Positions 35,759 to 44,194 of a stretch of 64,000 bases of DNA are shown here, piece after piece. The notes beneath the pieces are model-generated. The model was not told the origin of the DNA. It searched no databases and worked only from the letters and a program-made list of their open reading frames with translations. Source of the stretch: Lampris incognitus (lineage: Eukaryota; Chordata; Actinopteri; Lampriformes; Lampridae); the NCBI RefSeq assembly GCF_029633865.1, contig NC_079216.1, forward strand, positions 69,669,167 to 69,733,166. The letters run 5' to 3'. The position numbers were made by a program, and so were the translations under genes. Every line of letters starts with the position of its first letter. Within the stretch, counting starts at the first letter, position 1.

Positions 35759-37060
35759 ATGGCAGAAGCCAAAAGCTCAAAAACATCATTCACAATGAAT
35801 GGGAGGAAGGTTTTTATTCCAACGCAAAATCCATATGTCTTATCTGCCATAGTAGTGCCGACGAAGAGTAATTTGGAGCGGCATTTTAAAATGGTGCACA
35901 AAAGTTATGATACAGATTTCCCAGTGAAAACGGCTCTAAGAACCAGAAAATAGCAGGAATTGAAGTCTCAATTAGCGCAAGTAAATTTTATGAGACAACT
36001 CCAAGGGTAAGGCTGCAATGACGATAGCGTACCGCAATCGGTCACGTTCTTGTTAAGCATACAATCGTTCAAGACGGTGAAATTGTGAAAGACGTTTGTC
36101 GTGGCTGCGGATGCACTCTAAGGTGATTTCAAGAATAAAACGGACACTGACTGCCATTTAAAGACCTTCAACTATCCCGGAATACTGTTACACGGCGCTG
36201 TGAGGAAATGGCCGAGAATCTTAACGAGCAACTGAATGACATGGATGCATGCGAGTGTTTTTCCTTCTAGTTTGACGAGTTAACCGATATGGTAGTTGTG
36301 GCACAGTTATGCATTTTCACTAGAATGTTCTTTGAAGACATGAGCGCAAAAGATCTACTCCCCATTTTGCCGCTTAAAGGGCAGACTAGAGGCAAATATA
36401 TTTTTCAAGCATTCATGGAATTCGTTAACCAGACTACTTCCACTTTTTTTAAACTCCTCTCCCTTGCAACTGATGGCGCACCTGCTATGGTAGGCTGTAC
36501 TAATGGGTTTGTGGAATTGTGCAAGCAAAGTGATTCTTTACCGGACTTCTTTATCATTGCATAATTCACCAACAAGCGCTGTGTGGGAAGATCTTAAATA
36601 TGAAAGAAGTAATGGATGTAGCTATGAAGATTGTGTGCTCAGGGCGAGGAGGCTATTTTGTGCACACATGGTGGAGATGGTAGCAGAACACAGACTGTTA
36701 CTGCACACGGGTGTAAGGTGGCTGAGCCGAGGCAAATTTTAGGAGAGATTCAATGAGTTGTTACCTGAAATCAAAGATTTTCTCAGGTTTGCTAAACATG
36801 CCGATAATACACAACTGGAGGACAAGTGGCTTTTGGATTTGGCATTCCTCATCGATCTCACTAGCACGCTAAATGAGCTGAATTTAGAACAATAGGGAAA
36901 GGATAAACATGATCAGCTCAGTGAAGGCATTTAATAGCAAGCTCCAACTGCTGTCAAGTAGGCTGTGACCTGTGACACTTTGCTGACATGCTGGACTTCA
37001 ACGTCAGGGCAACGACACAGCACAGCTTGATAGTACAAATCCACAATGACAGATGTCAAC
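35759..37060 (+). pseudogene. hAT-type transposase relic (GTF2IRD2/ZBED5-like)
   Basis: The N-terminal part reads SNLERHFKMVHKSYDTDFPV then KTALRTRK, the BED-like H-x3-5-H end with the YDTDFPxKSALRxRK tail of GTF2IRD2/ZBED5-type genes. The middle (36289-36564) reads VVVAQLCIFTRMFFEDMSAK, then LPLKGQTRGKYIFQAFMEF and LATDGAPAMVGCTNGFVEL. Next come EMVAEHRLLLHTGVRWLSRG and, at about 36760-36890, LPEIKDFLRFAKHADN and DLAFLIDLTSTLNELNLEQ. The blocks are in the normal order but separated by stops and frameshifts, and the C-terminal dimerisation region is not visible. Confidence 0.75.
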
Positions 37061-37400
37061 CTAGTGGCCTGTGTAAGGCTTGCAACCAGCTGCTACAACC
37101 CTATTCATGGGTTTCAATCACGTGGTTTTTGTTGCTATGACCGCCATCTTGAGGACCGCGGTCCCCGGGAAGTTTAGAAAGACTGTCCAGAATCGTTCAC
37201 TTAACCACGGAGGAGATGCAGTGTTATCTGCAAAAAATCGAATTTTGAGAATTGGATCCTTCTATCCAAAGACCAATTAACCCCACTTCAGTCTATCGAT
37301 CTTCCTAATTTTCCGTTTCACGACGTTTACGTGTACCTCTTCCACAAGACTGTTTTGTTACAAGGCTATGAAGTTAACGCGGTAGTCAGCTAGCTAACGT

Positions 37401-37559
37401 TCATAGCCTGGAGTGTTCTGTGGGAATCCAGTGGTCCTTTTTGATTACTGCGATCAGTTTATTTAGACAATCATGGTTTTTCGTGATTCTGTAAAATTGT
37501 AATCCATTTGTTTGTAACTTCTTGTGGTCACAACCCACAGCACCACAGATCGAAGGCAT
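37401..37559 (-). pseudogene. THAP-type zinc-finger fragment
   Basis: The minus-strand frame from the ATG at 37559 reads MPSICGAVGCDHKKLQTNGL, then QFYRITKN, LIAVIKKDHWIPTEHSRL. This fits the start of a THAP domain: MPxxCxxxGC, a hydrophobic F-x-R segment, then W-x-P-x-x-x-S-x-L. The second zinc-ligand pair (C-x-x-H after SRL) is not in frame, so only the first half is present. It may be an exon or a relic of a P-element-like transposon. Confidence 0.5.
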
Positions 37560-37689
37560 CCTGGTATCCATTGGTCCTGAAGATGGGGGTGTGATGCACC
37601 ACTCAAATGATGTGAAACTCATGAATAAGAAACTATCCGCCTCCTCCCACTGCCAGCACTCCCACTAAGGTAGGGCGACATTTATTTTC

Positions 37690-38000
37690 TAAGTGAGGGA
37701 TTGGGCAGGTTTAGGGGTTGGGGTTAGGGTCAGGGTTAGGTTTTGGGTAAGGGTTGGGGTTGTGGGTTATACATTGTATTTATGTAGCACTGGCCTCCTG
37801 ATCTGAGGGATGGTGTGATGGAGAAGGCTGCGGTCCCTCCTGCCAGGGACGAAGGTTCAATTCCCAGACAGAGTACAAGAGCAGAGGAAGGAGTGGTCTA
37901 ATAGAGTTGGGTTAAAAGGGGAGGCTACACGGATCCCTGGACGAGAAGGTCCCCCGGGTTAAGTTATGAGTTTAAGTTAAATACTGAGGTAAAATCTAGA
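37690..38000 (-). mobile_element. Family C: telomere-type repeat joined to a short repeat with the shared 3' motif
   Basis: Degenerate G-strand repeats (GGTTAGGGTCAGGGTTAGG, about 37700-37763) run directly into TATTTATGTAGCACTGGCCT and CCTGATCTGAGGG. The GCACTGGCCT...TCTGA core is the same motif found at the telomeric edge of families A and B. Further right is GGTTCAATTCCC (37854-37865), a B-box-like sequence, so part of it may be tRNA-derived on the plus strand. No coding potential. Confidence 0.45.
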
Positions 38001-38385
38001 AGCTGGAGGAGGAGTAAGTAAGTCCTAAGTGTTAAATTCTAAGTGCTAAAAATAAAGTGCTATTAGAAGACTCACTAGCATAGTAAAAAATAACAATAAT
38101 AAATAGGAATAATAATAAAGAAAAACTCTAAGCCATGTGATTACGTGCTCTAATATAAACCGAAAAATAAGTTATCCCCTCAAACCAGTCTAATAAAATT
38201 GCCTAAAATTTCATAAATAAAACACAATAAATAACAATTAATTAAAAGGGTAAATCGATGAATAAATAAATATGGGGTTGTCATCTTGTGCCAAGATTTA
38301 GACAAGATTGAGATCTTAAAGAAAGGGGGATCAGTGCAGCCAGATTGTAGATCCAGGGACAACCACACCAGGAGTGGGTCGGCCA

Positions 38386-38940
38386 TCTTTCAATCATCAT
38401 TAAGACCTCCTGGTACGGTGGTCCCAAGCCTGTGGATCCAAATTCTCTTTCTCTGCTCAACGGTCCAGCGGTCGTTGTTTTCTAGACCGGAAACTGTGAG
38501 GTGAGTGGGTGAAGTTGGAAATGTTTGACCCGGGTGGTGTTGAGTCGACCTTGCCTGATATTGTAGAGGTGTTGTGATAAGCTGGTGTGAATGGAGTGGT
38601 TGGTTTCTCCTATGTCATGTTTGTGACAGAGTGTGCATGTATTGATGTATACCACGTTGTTGGTGATGGAAGAAGAGCCTGGCGTGGGGAAAGATGTGAA
38701 TTCTGGATGAATTTTCTGTTTTTGTAGTGGTGGCCATAGTGCAGTTGGGGTGTGGGTCTATGGTCAGCGAATTGGGATCTAGTGAGTAATGGTTGAAGGC
38801 TCTTGCTTTTTCTGTAGGCTGAGATGATTTTGTGATTGTGAAAAGCTGGGTGTTGAGACTGTAATATGGCAAAGTTGTTTGATTGTACGATGAAGTGCTG
38901 TAATTTTGTGTGAAAAAGAGGAAACAACGTATGAGTTGCG
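38386..38940 (-). pseudogene. PLE ORF2 3' part (linker and GIY-YIG), diverged and frameshifted
   Basis: The minus-strand frame 38927-38615 reads LQSQHPAFHNHKIISAYRKS, then DHRPTPQLHYGHHYKNRKFI. After a frameshift it continues NNVVYI..CTLCHKHDIGET, the endonuclease start. It aligns along its length with the family A ORF2 C-terminus but is clearly more diverged than the other chain members. Its distal (right) edge at about 38940 is cut off and followed by telomere-type repeats. It is the oldest PLE link of the chain. Confidence 0.75.
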
Positions 38941-38947
38941 GTGTATT

Positions 38948-39110
38948 CTAGGGTTAGGGTCTGGGTTAGCTTTGGGTTAAGGGTTCGGTTAGGGCCTAGG
39001 TGTTAGGGTTAGTTTGGATTAGGGGGTTACAGTTGGGTTTGGGTTATGGTTTATACTCGGGTGCACTGGTCTGAGGGTTAGGAGTTGGGGTTAGGGTTGG
39101 GATTCAGGGT
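38948..39110 (+). repeat. Degenerate telomeric repeats with an embedded short element end
   Basis: About 160 bp of TTAGGG variants (TAGGGTTAGGGTCTGGGTTAG and similar). Within it, near 39047-39075, TTTATACTCGGGTGCACTGG TCTGAGGGTTAGG contains the shared GCACTGG...TCTGA motif and returns straight to TTAGGG-type repeats. This looks like a very short, 5'-truncated attachment. Confidence 0.7.
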
Positions 39111-40010
39111 GTCAATAAATGACTTCGTTTGCACTGGCCTACGGTGTCTGAACTAGTCCCCCCAATGGGTAAAGATGGTTGCTCGCAGATGCATGGACAT
39201 GAGCAAACGGGCCACCATAATTAATCATCATTATTGAGGCCTCCCGGTGCAGTCGTCCCGAGCTTGTGGATCCACTGTTTTTCAGCTCTCTTCCTCTGCC
39301 CCACGGTCCAGTGATCGTTATTTTCAAGGCCAGAGATGAGGAGGTGGGAGGAGGGGTGCGCCTGGAAGTGTGTGACTAGGGGGGTACGAAGTTTGCCTTC
39401 CCTGATGTTGTGTATGTGCTGTGAGAGTCGTGTATGTATAGAGTGTCGGGTTTCCCCAATGTAGTGTTTATCGCAGAGGGTGCATGTGATGATGTAAACG
39501 ACGTTTGTGGTGTTGACGGAGAATGAGCCCAAGGTGGGCATAGCTGTATTGGTGTGTGGGTTGTGGATGTATTTTCTGTTTCTGTAGTGGTGTGCATATT
39601 GTAATTGGGGTGTGGGTCTGTGATCGGAGAATTGGGATTTGACCAGTATGTTGTGGAGGCTCTTGTTTTTTCTGTAAGCGGATATGATGTTATTGTTGTG
39701 GAAAGCCGGGTGCTGGGACTGTAAACTGGAGAAATTGTTCTTTATGGCATGGTGGAGACAGGTTATTTTGTGTGAAAAGGTGGAGATGAGAGGTATGAAG
39801 TGCCGCGGCGGGGTATGGTTGAGGTGTGAGCTAATTGTGGCGGTGTGTTGTGGGCCCGAGCTGCCTCTCGCTACAGGGGGGTTGGGATACAGACCGTCAT
39901 TGGGGAAGGGGGAAGAGTTAGGTTCAGGATAAGGACCGGGGGTAGGGTCATGGTTAGGGTTATGGTTAGGATAAGGACAGGGGGTAGGGTCATGGTTAGG
40001 GTTAGGGGGT
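39108..40010 (-). pseudogene. Family A element truncated within the telomere-like linker of ORF2
   Basis: The 3' UTR (39108-39220) has the shared motif at 39131-39155. The minus-strand frame 39221 to about 39920 encodes the complete GIY-YIG region (NVVYIITCTLCDKHYIGETR, ending TTAPGGLNNDD) and the conserved region before it. The element ends at the Pro-Asn tract: after about 39925 the sequence is only G-strand-like repeat, including a direct duplication of about 37 bp, and then the next element's 3' end. The remaining coding stretch has no frameshift. Confidence 0.75.
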
Positions 40011-40011
40011 T

Positions 40012-41236
40012 AGGGTTGGGGTTTGGGGTGTCGGTAATTGACTTCATTTGCACTGGCCTACGGTGTCTGAACTAGTCCCCCCAATGGATAAAGATGGTTG
40101 TTGGCGGATGCATGGACATGAGCAAACGGGCCGGCGTAATTAACCGTCATCATTGAGGCCTCCCGGTGCGGTCGTCCGGAGCTTGTGGATCCACTGTTTT
40201 TCCGCTCTCTTCCTCTGCCCCACGGTCCAGTGATCGTTGTTTTCAAGGCCAGAGATGATGAGGTGGGAGGAGGGGTGCGTTTGGAAGTGTGTGATTAGGG
40301 GGGTACGAGGTTTGCCTACCCTGATGTTGTGTATGTGTTGTGAGAGTCGTGTATGTATCGAGTGTCGGGTTTCCCCAATGTAGTGTTTGTCGCAGAGGGT
40401 GCATGTGATGATGTAAACAACGTTTGTGGTGTTGACGGAGAATGAGCCCAAGGTGGGCATAGCTGTGTTGGTGTGTGGGTTGTGGATGTATTTTCTGTTT
40501 CTGTAGTGGTGTGCATATTGTAATTGGGGTGTGGGTCTGTGATCGGAGAATTGGGATTTGACCAGTATGTTGTGGAGGCTCTTGTTTTTTCTGTAAGCGG
40601 ATATGATGTTGTGGAAAGCCGGGTGCTGGGACTGTAAACTGGAGAAACTGTTCTTTATGGCATGGTGGAGACCGGTTATTTTGTGTGAAAAGGTGGAGAT
40701 GAGAGGTATGAAGTGTCGCGGCGGGGTATGGTTGAGGTGTGAGCTAATTGTGGCGGTGTGTTGTGGGCCCGAGCTGCCTCTTGCTACAGGGGGGTTGGGA
40801 TACAGACCGTCATTGGGGAAGGGGGAAGAGTTAGGTTCAGGATAAGAACCGGGGGTAGGGTCATGGTTAGGGTTATGGTTAGGGTTGGGGTTATGGTTAG
40901 GGTTGGGGTTAGGGTTATGGTTAGGATAAGGATGGGGTTGGGGGTGGTTAAGATCAGGATAAGGGTGGGAGGGGATGTCAGGGCTGGGGTTTAGAGGATC
41001 CAGGCCTTGGTTCAGGTAGGGGGAAGAGGGTGGAGGCAGCTCGGATCTGGGAACCTGGGTTGGCGGGGGCTGGGGCCGATGGGGGGGTGAGCGAATGGGA
41101 ACGGGAGGAGCCAAGGTGTTGCTCTTAATGGTGCGGAGGAAGCGTTTGGAGTAGCCTCGTTTACGGAGGCTTTTGAACAGAATGTGGGTGGCTGAGTGGA
41201 AATCTGAGATGTCTGAGCAAATGCGATGGAAACGGA
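40012..41236 (-). pseudogene. Family A element, 5'-truncated after the RT core, capped by TTAGGG
   Basis: The 3' UTR is at 40012-40139. ORF2 is open from 41236 to 40140 and includes the region just after the RT core (FKSLRKRGYSKRFLRTIK), the Pro-rich linker with a short Pro-Asn tract (about 40855-40930) and the full GIY-YIG domain. It has one in-frame 6-bp deletion (HN-IISAYR) relative to its relatives. At 41236 the coding sequence stops within RFHRIC... text and GTTAGGGTTAGG begins with no spacer. The RT catalytic core is absent. Confidence 0.85.
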
Positions 41237-41262
41237 TGAGTTGTTAGGGTTAGGTTTGGGTT
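41237..41262 (+). repeat. Short telomeric repeat tract at an element junction
   Basis: GTTAGGGTTAGGTTTGGGTTAG joins the 5'-truncated family A element on the left to the 3' end of family B copy 1 on the right. Confidence 0.85.
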
Positions 41263-42150
41263 AGCGTTTGTGCCCTGGGGCCATCGCTGATGTTTAGGTG
41301 CACTGGCCTAAAGGTCTGAGGGGGTAATGGGGGAGCAGGGCAAATCGGTCTGCTAGACCTTAAGACGGGGAGGGCGGTCTATGATGTAGCCCATTGTCGC
41401 GACGTTTCGGTACTTCTTACCTTCATCAGGCGTGGGCTACGCTTAAAAATCAAAAAATAATATAATTGTCCACCATATAATTGTCCATCAAAAAAAAGTG
41501 TAGCCACCATTAGTCCAACTCAACGGCCAGCGGGTGAAACAGCTCTCTGCCGGACTCCGTCGGAAAGAGCGATCGGAGCGCCGGTTCAAGCCACAAAATG
41601 GATGCCATCTCCGGTGGGCGGGCCCTGCCCCATGAAAATGGTAGGCGTCCCCCACTGCACTTTTCGTATCAGTGAGGGACGCCATGGGAAGGAGGAGGGG
41701 GGATACGGAGAGGAAAAAAACGTGTGTGTCTTTTTCTCTCCTCAATTGGAAAAAACCGAAAGACAGACCAAACAAAGGGGGGGAAAAAAGGGTGGATCTA
41801 AGGTCGGACGGTGAGCATGGATCACACCAAGTCCATCTCACCGAACCGCGGGTAACACAAGCTTCCGGGCACTCCGGTTTAAGCTGTTAAAATAGACATT
41901 TCCGGTCGGCGGGCGCTTCCTATGGAAATGGTGGCGTCCCTCGCTAATACCATCGCAGTTGCGAGAGACGCCACAGGGAGGAGAGAGGAGGGGGGGGGGT
42001 AACACCGCTGTGTTTCTTGGGTGGAAAAAACCGAAAGAGAGAAAAACAGAAAAAAATAAAAATAACTAAAGGTGGGGATCTAATGCCGGACGATGAGCAG
42101 GGCGAATGTGCACACTTGGACGGTGAACATGGGCTAAAAAACGGGGGGGG
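41263..42150 (-). mobile_element. Family B copy 1: non-coding hammerhead-bearing telomeric element
   Basis: About 890 bp with no convincing coding region. In the minus (RNA) sense it has a ~700-bp upstream part holding two diverged ~300-bp repeats, each with a long hairpin. An AT-rich stretch with TTATATTATT follows at about 41455-41470, then a hammerhead ribozyme (41386-41440), ~85 nt of further sequence, and the shared 3' motif AGACCTTTAGGCCAGTGCAC at about 41290-41312. It ends against C-rich telomeric complement. It shares the motif and ribozyme design with family A but no ORF. The right edge passes into G-rich and TTAGGG repeats. Confidence 0.7.
41386..41440 (-). ncRNA. Hammerhead ribozyme (type I, minimal stem III) in family B copy 1
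   Basis: On the minus strand: GTAGCCCACGC, then the core CTGATGA, stem II GGTA-AGAAG-TACC, then GAA, ACGT, C (cleavage base), and GCG-ACAA-TGGGCTAC. Stem I pairs GUAGCCCA with UGGGCUAC and CGC with GCG around an ACAA bulge. Stem III is only the palindrome ACGU with no loop, a form reported for PLE and retrozyme hammerheads that can act as dimers. All core nucleotides are present. Confidence 0.85.
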
Positions 42151-42356
42151 GGGTTTAGGGTTAGGGAAAACGGGTCGGTTTAGTCCTGGCCTGGGTTAGG
42201 CTTTCGGTGTGGGTTATGATTAGGGTTAGGTTTAGGGTGTCAGCCTGGGTTAGGCTTTCGGTGTGGGTTATGATTAGGGTTAGGTTTAGGGTGTCAGCCT
42301 GGGTTAGGCTTTTCGGCGTGGGTTCACGTTTAGGGTTAGGGGGTTGGGGTTGGGTT
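42151..42356 (+). repeat. Telomere-like repeat with three copies of a ~57-bp unit
   Basis: TTAGGG variants are organised into a larger unit, CCTGGGTTAGGCTTTCGGTG followed by TGGGTTATGATTAGGGTTAG and GTTTAGGGTGTCAG. It is repeated at about 42190, 42247 and 42297 with decay in the third copy. Confidence 0.8.
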
Positions 42357-42399
42357 AGGGTTGGGGTTTGGGGTGTCGGTAATTGACTTTATTTGCACT
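42357..42399 (-). mobile_element. Minimal (~43-bp) family A 3' end capped by telomeric repeat
   Basis: GGGGTTTGGGGTGTCGGTAA and TTGACTTTATTTGCACTGG are the last bases of a family A element in RNA sense. The copy stops within the shared motif and is followed directly by (TTAGGG)5. A second, longer family A 3' end then starts at about 42427. It reads as an attachment in which only about 40 nt were copied. Confidence 0.8.
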
Positions 42400-42426
42400 G
42401 GGTTAGGGTTAGGGTTAGGGTTAGGG
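42400..42426 (+). repeat. Telomeric repeats (TTAGGG)n
   Basis: Four to five clean TTAGGG units between the minimal element end and the next family A fragment. Confidence 0.9.
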
Positions 42427-42752
42427 TTGGGGTTTGGGGTGTCGGTAATTGACTTTATTTGCACTGGCCTACGGTGTCTGAACTAGTCCCCCCAATGGAT
42501 AAAGATGGTTGTTGGCGGGTGCATGGACATGAGCAAACAGGGGCCGGCGTAATTAAACGTCATCATTGAGGCCTCCCGGTGCGGTCGTCCGGAGCTTGTG
42601 GATCCACTGTTTTTCCGCTCTCTTCCTCTGCCCCACGGTCCAGTGATCGTTGTTTTCAAGGCCAGAGATGATGAGGTGGGTGGAGGGGTGCGTTTGGAAG
42701 TGTGTGATTAGGGGGGTCCGAAGTTTGCCTTCCCCGATGTTGCGTATGTGTT
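42427..42752 (-). pseudogene. Family A 3' fragment truncated in the GIY-YIG domain
   Basis: The 3' UTR with the shared motif is at about 42450-42560, and the ORF2 C-terminus (ending TTAPGGLNDDV) runs on to about 42752. It stops within sequence corresponding to the HIHNI segment and is followed immediately by GGGTTAGGGTTAGG. The catalytic GIY-YIG part is lost. Confidence 0.8.
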
Positions 42753-42824
42753 GGGTTAGGGTTAGGGGGGTTAGGGTTAGGGGTTAGGGTTAGGGTTAGG
42801 TGTTAGGGTTAGCGTTTGTGTTTT
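42753..42824 (+). repeat. Telomeric repeats between chain members
   Basis: TTAGGG and TTAGGGG variants joining the truncated family A fragment to family B copy 2. Confidence 0.85.
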
Positions 42825-42924
42825 GGGGTCATCGCTGATGTTTAGGTGCACTGGCCTAAAGGTCTGAGGGGGTAATGGGGGCGCAGGACAAATCGGTCTG
42901 CTAGACCTTAAGACGGGGAGGGCG
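42825..42924 (-). mobile_element. Family B copy 2, truncated to ~100 bp
   Basis: Only the 3'-terminal part of family B (shared motif at about 42849-42870, up to AAGACGGGGAGGGCGG) remains. It stops before the hammerhead and is followed directly by TTAGGG repeats. Confidence 0.8.
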
Positions 42925-42961
42925 GTTAGGGTTAGGGTTAGGGAGGGTTAGGGTTAGGTGT
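42925..42961 (+). repeat. Telomeric repeats between family B copies 2 and 3
   Basis: TTAGGGTTAGGGTTAGGGAGG and related units; about 37 bp. Confidence 0.85.
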
Positions 42962-43865
42962 TAGGGTTAGCGTTTGTGTTTTGGGGTCATCGCTGATGTT
43001 TAGGTGCACTGGCCTAAAGGTCTGAGGGGGTAATGGGGGAGCAGGACAAATCGGTCTGCTAGACCTTAAGACGGGGAGGGCGGTCTATGATGTAGCCCAT
43101 TGTCGCGACGTTTCGGTATGTCTTACCTTCATCAGGCGTGGGCTACGCTTTAAAAATCGAAAAATAAAAAAATAATATAATTGTCCACCATATAATTGTC
43201 CGTCAAAAAAAAGTGTGTAGCCACCATTAGTCCAACTCAACGGCCAGCGGGTGAAACTGCTCTCTGCCGGACTCCGTCGGAAAGAGTGATCGGAGCGCCG
43301 GTTCAAGCCTTAAAATGGATGCCATCTCCGGTGGGCGGGCCCTGCCCCATGAAAATGGTAGGCGTCCCCCACTGCACTCTTCGTATCAGTGAGGGACGCC
43401 ATAGGAAAGAGGAGGTGGGACCAGGAGAGAGAGAAAAAAGTGTGTGTTTTCTCCTCTCCTCAATTGGAAAAAACCGAAAAATAGATAAAACAAAGGGGGG
43501 AAAAAAGGAAAATCTAAGGTCGGACGGTGAGCATGGATCACACCAAGTCCATCTCACCGAACCGCGGGTAACACAAGCTTCCGGGCACTCCGGTTTAAGC
43601 TGTTAAAATAGACATTTCCGGTCGGCGGGCGCTTCCTATGGAAATGGTGGCGTCCCTCGCTAATACCATCGCAGCAGCGAGAGACGCCACAGGGAGGAGA
43701 GAGGAGGGGGGGGGTAACACCGCTGTGTGTTTCTTAGGTGGAAAAAACCGAAAGAGAGAGAAACAGAAAAAAATAAAAATAACTAAAGGTGGGGATCTAA
43801 TGCCGGACGATGAGCAGGGCGAATGTGCACACTTGGACGGTGAACATGGGCTAAAAAACGGGGGG
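42962..43865 (-). mobile_element. Family B copy 3, full length
   Basis: Collinear with family B copy 1 over about 900 bp with scattered substitutions and small indels. It contains the shared 3' motif (about 43002-43022), the hammerhead (43092-43146), both ~300-bp internal repeats with hairpins, and the G-run at its right edge. No coding potential. It is joined on both sides to telomeric repeats. Confidence 0.75.
43092..43146 (-). ncRNA. Hammerhead ribozyme in family B copy 3
   Basis: Same architecture as the copy at 41386-41440. The only change is in stem-loop II, GGTA-AGACA-TACC instead of GGTA-AGAAG-TACC: the loop changes and the stem is kept. Core CTGATGA and GAA plus ACGTC are intact. 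Confidence 0.85.
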
Positions 43866-44075
43866 GGGGGGTTTAGGTTTAGGGAAAACGGGTCGGTTTA
43901 GTCCTGGCCTGGATTAGGCTCTCGGTGTGGGTTATGATTAGGGTTAGGTTTAGGGTGTCAGCCTGGGTTAGGCTTTCGGTGCGGGTCATGATCAGGGTTA
44001 GGTTTAGGGTGTCAGGGTTAGGGGTTAGGGGTTAGGGTTAGGGGTTAGGGGTTAGGGTTGGGTTAGGGTTGGGGT
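43866..44075 (+). repeat. Telomere-like repeats between family B copy 3 and family A copy 1
   Basis: A G10-run, the same CCTGG(A/G)TTAGGCT unit as at 42190, then TTAGGG and TTAGGGG variants reaching the family A 3' end. Confidence 0.8.
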
Positions 44076-44194
44076 TTGGGGTGTCGGTAATTGACTTTAT
44101 TTGCACTGGCCTACGGTGTCTGAACTAGTCCCCCCAATGGATAAAGATGGTTGTTGGCGGATGCATGGACATGAGCAAACAGGGGCCGGCGTAA

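Noticed and set aside
39845-40994. Plus-strand open frames rich in Val-Arg/Gly over the linker DNA (also at 44819, 48289, 54119, 59969)
   Set aside because: They are the other strand of the telomere-like repeat tract in ORF2 and have no independent support.
42151-42356. A separate coding element in the CCTGGGTTAGGC repeat
   Set aside because: No open frame survives and the unit is a variant of telomeric repeat.
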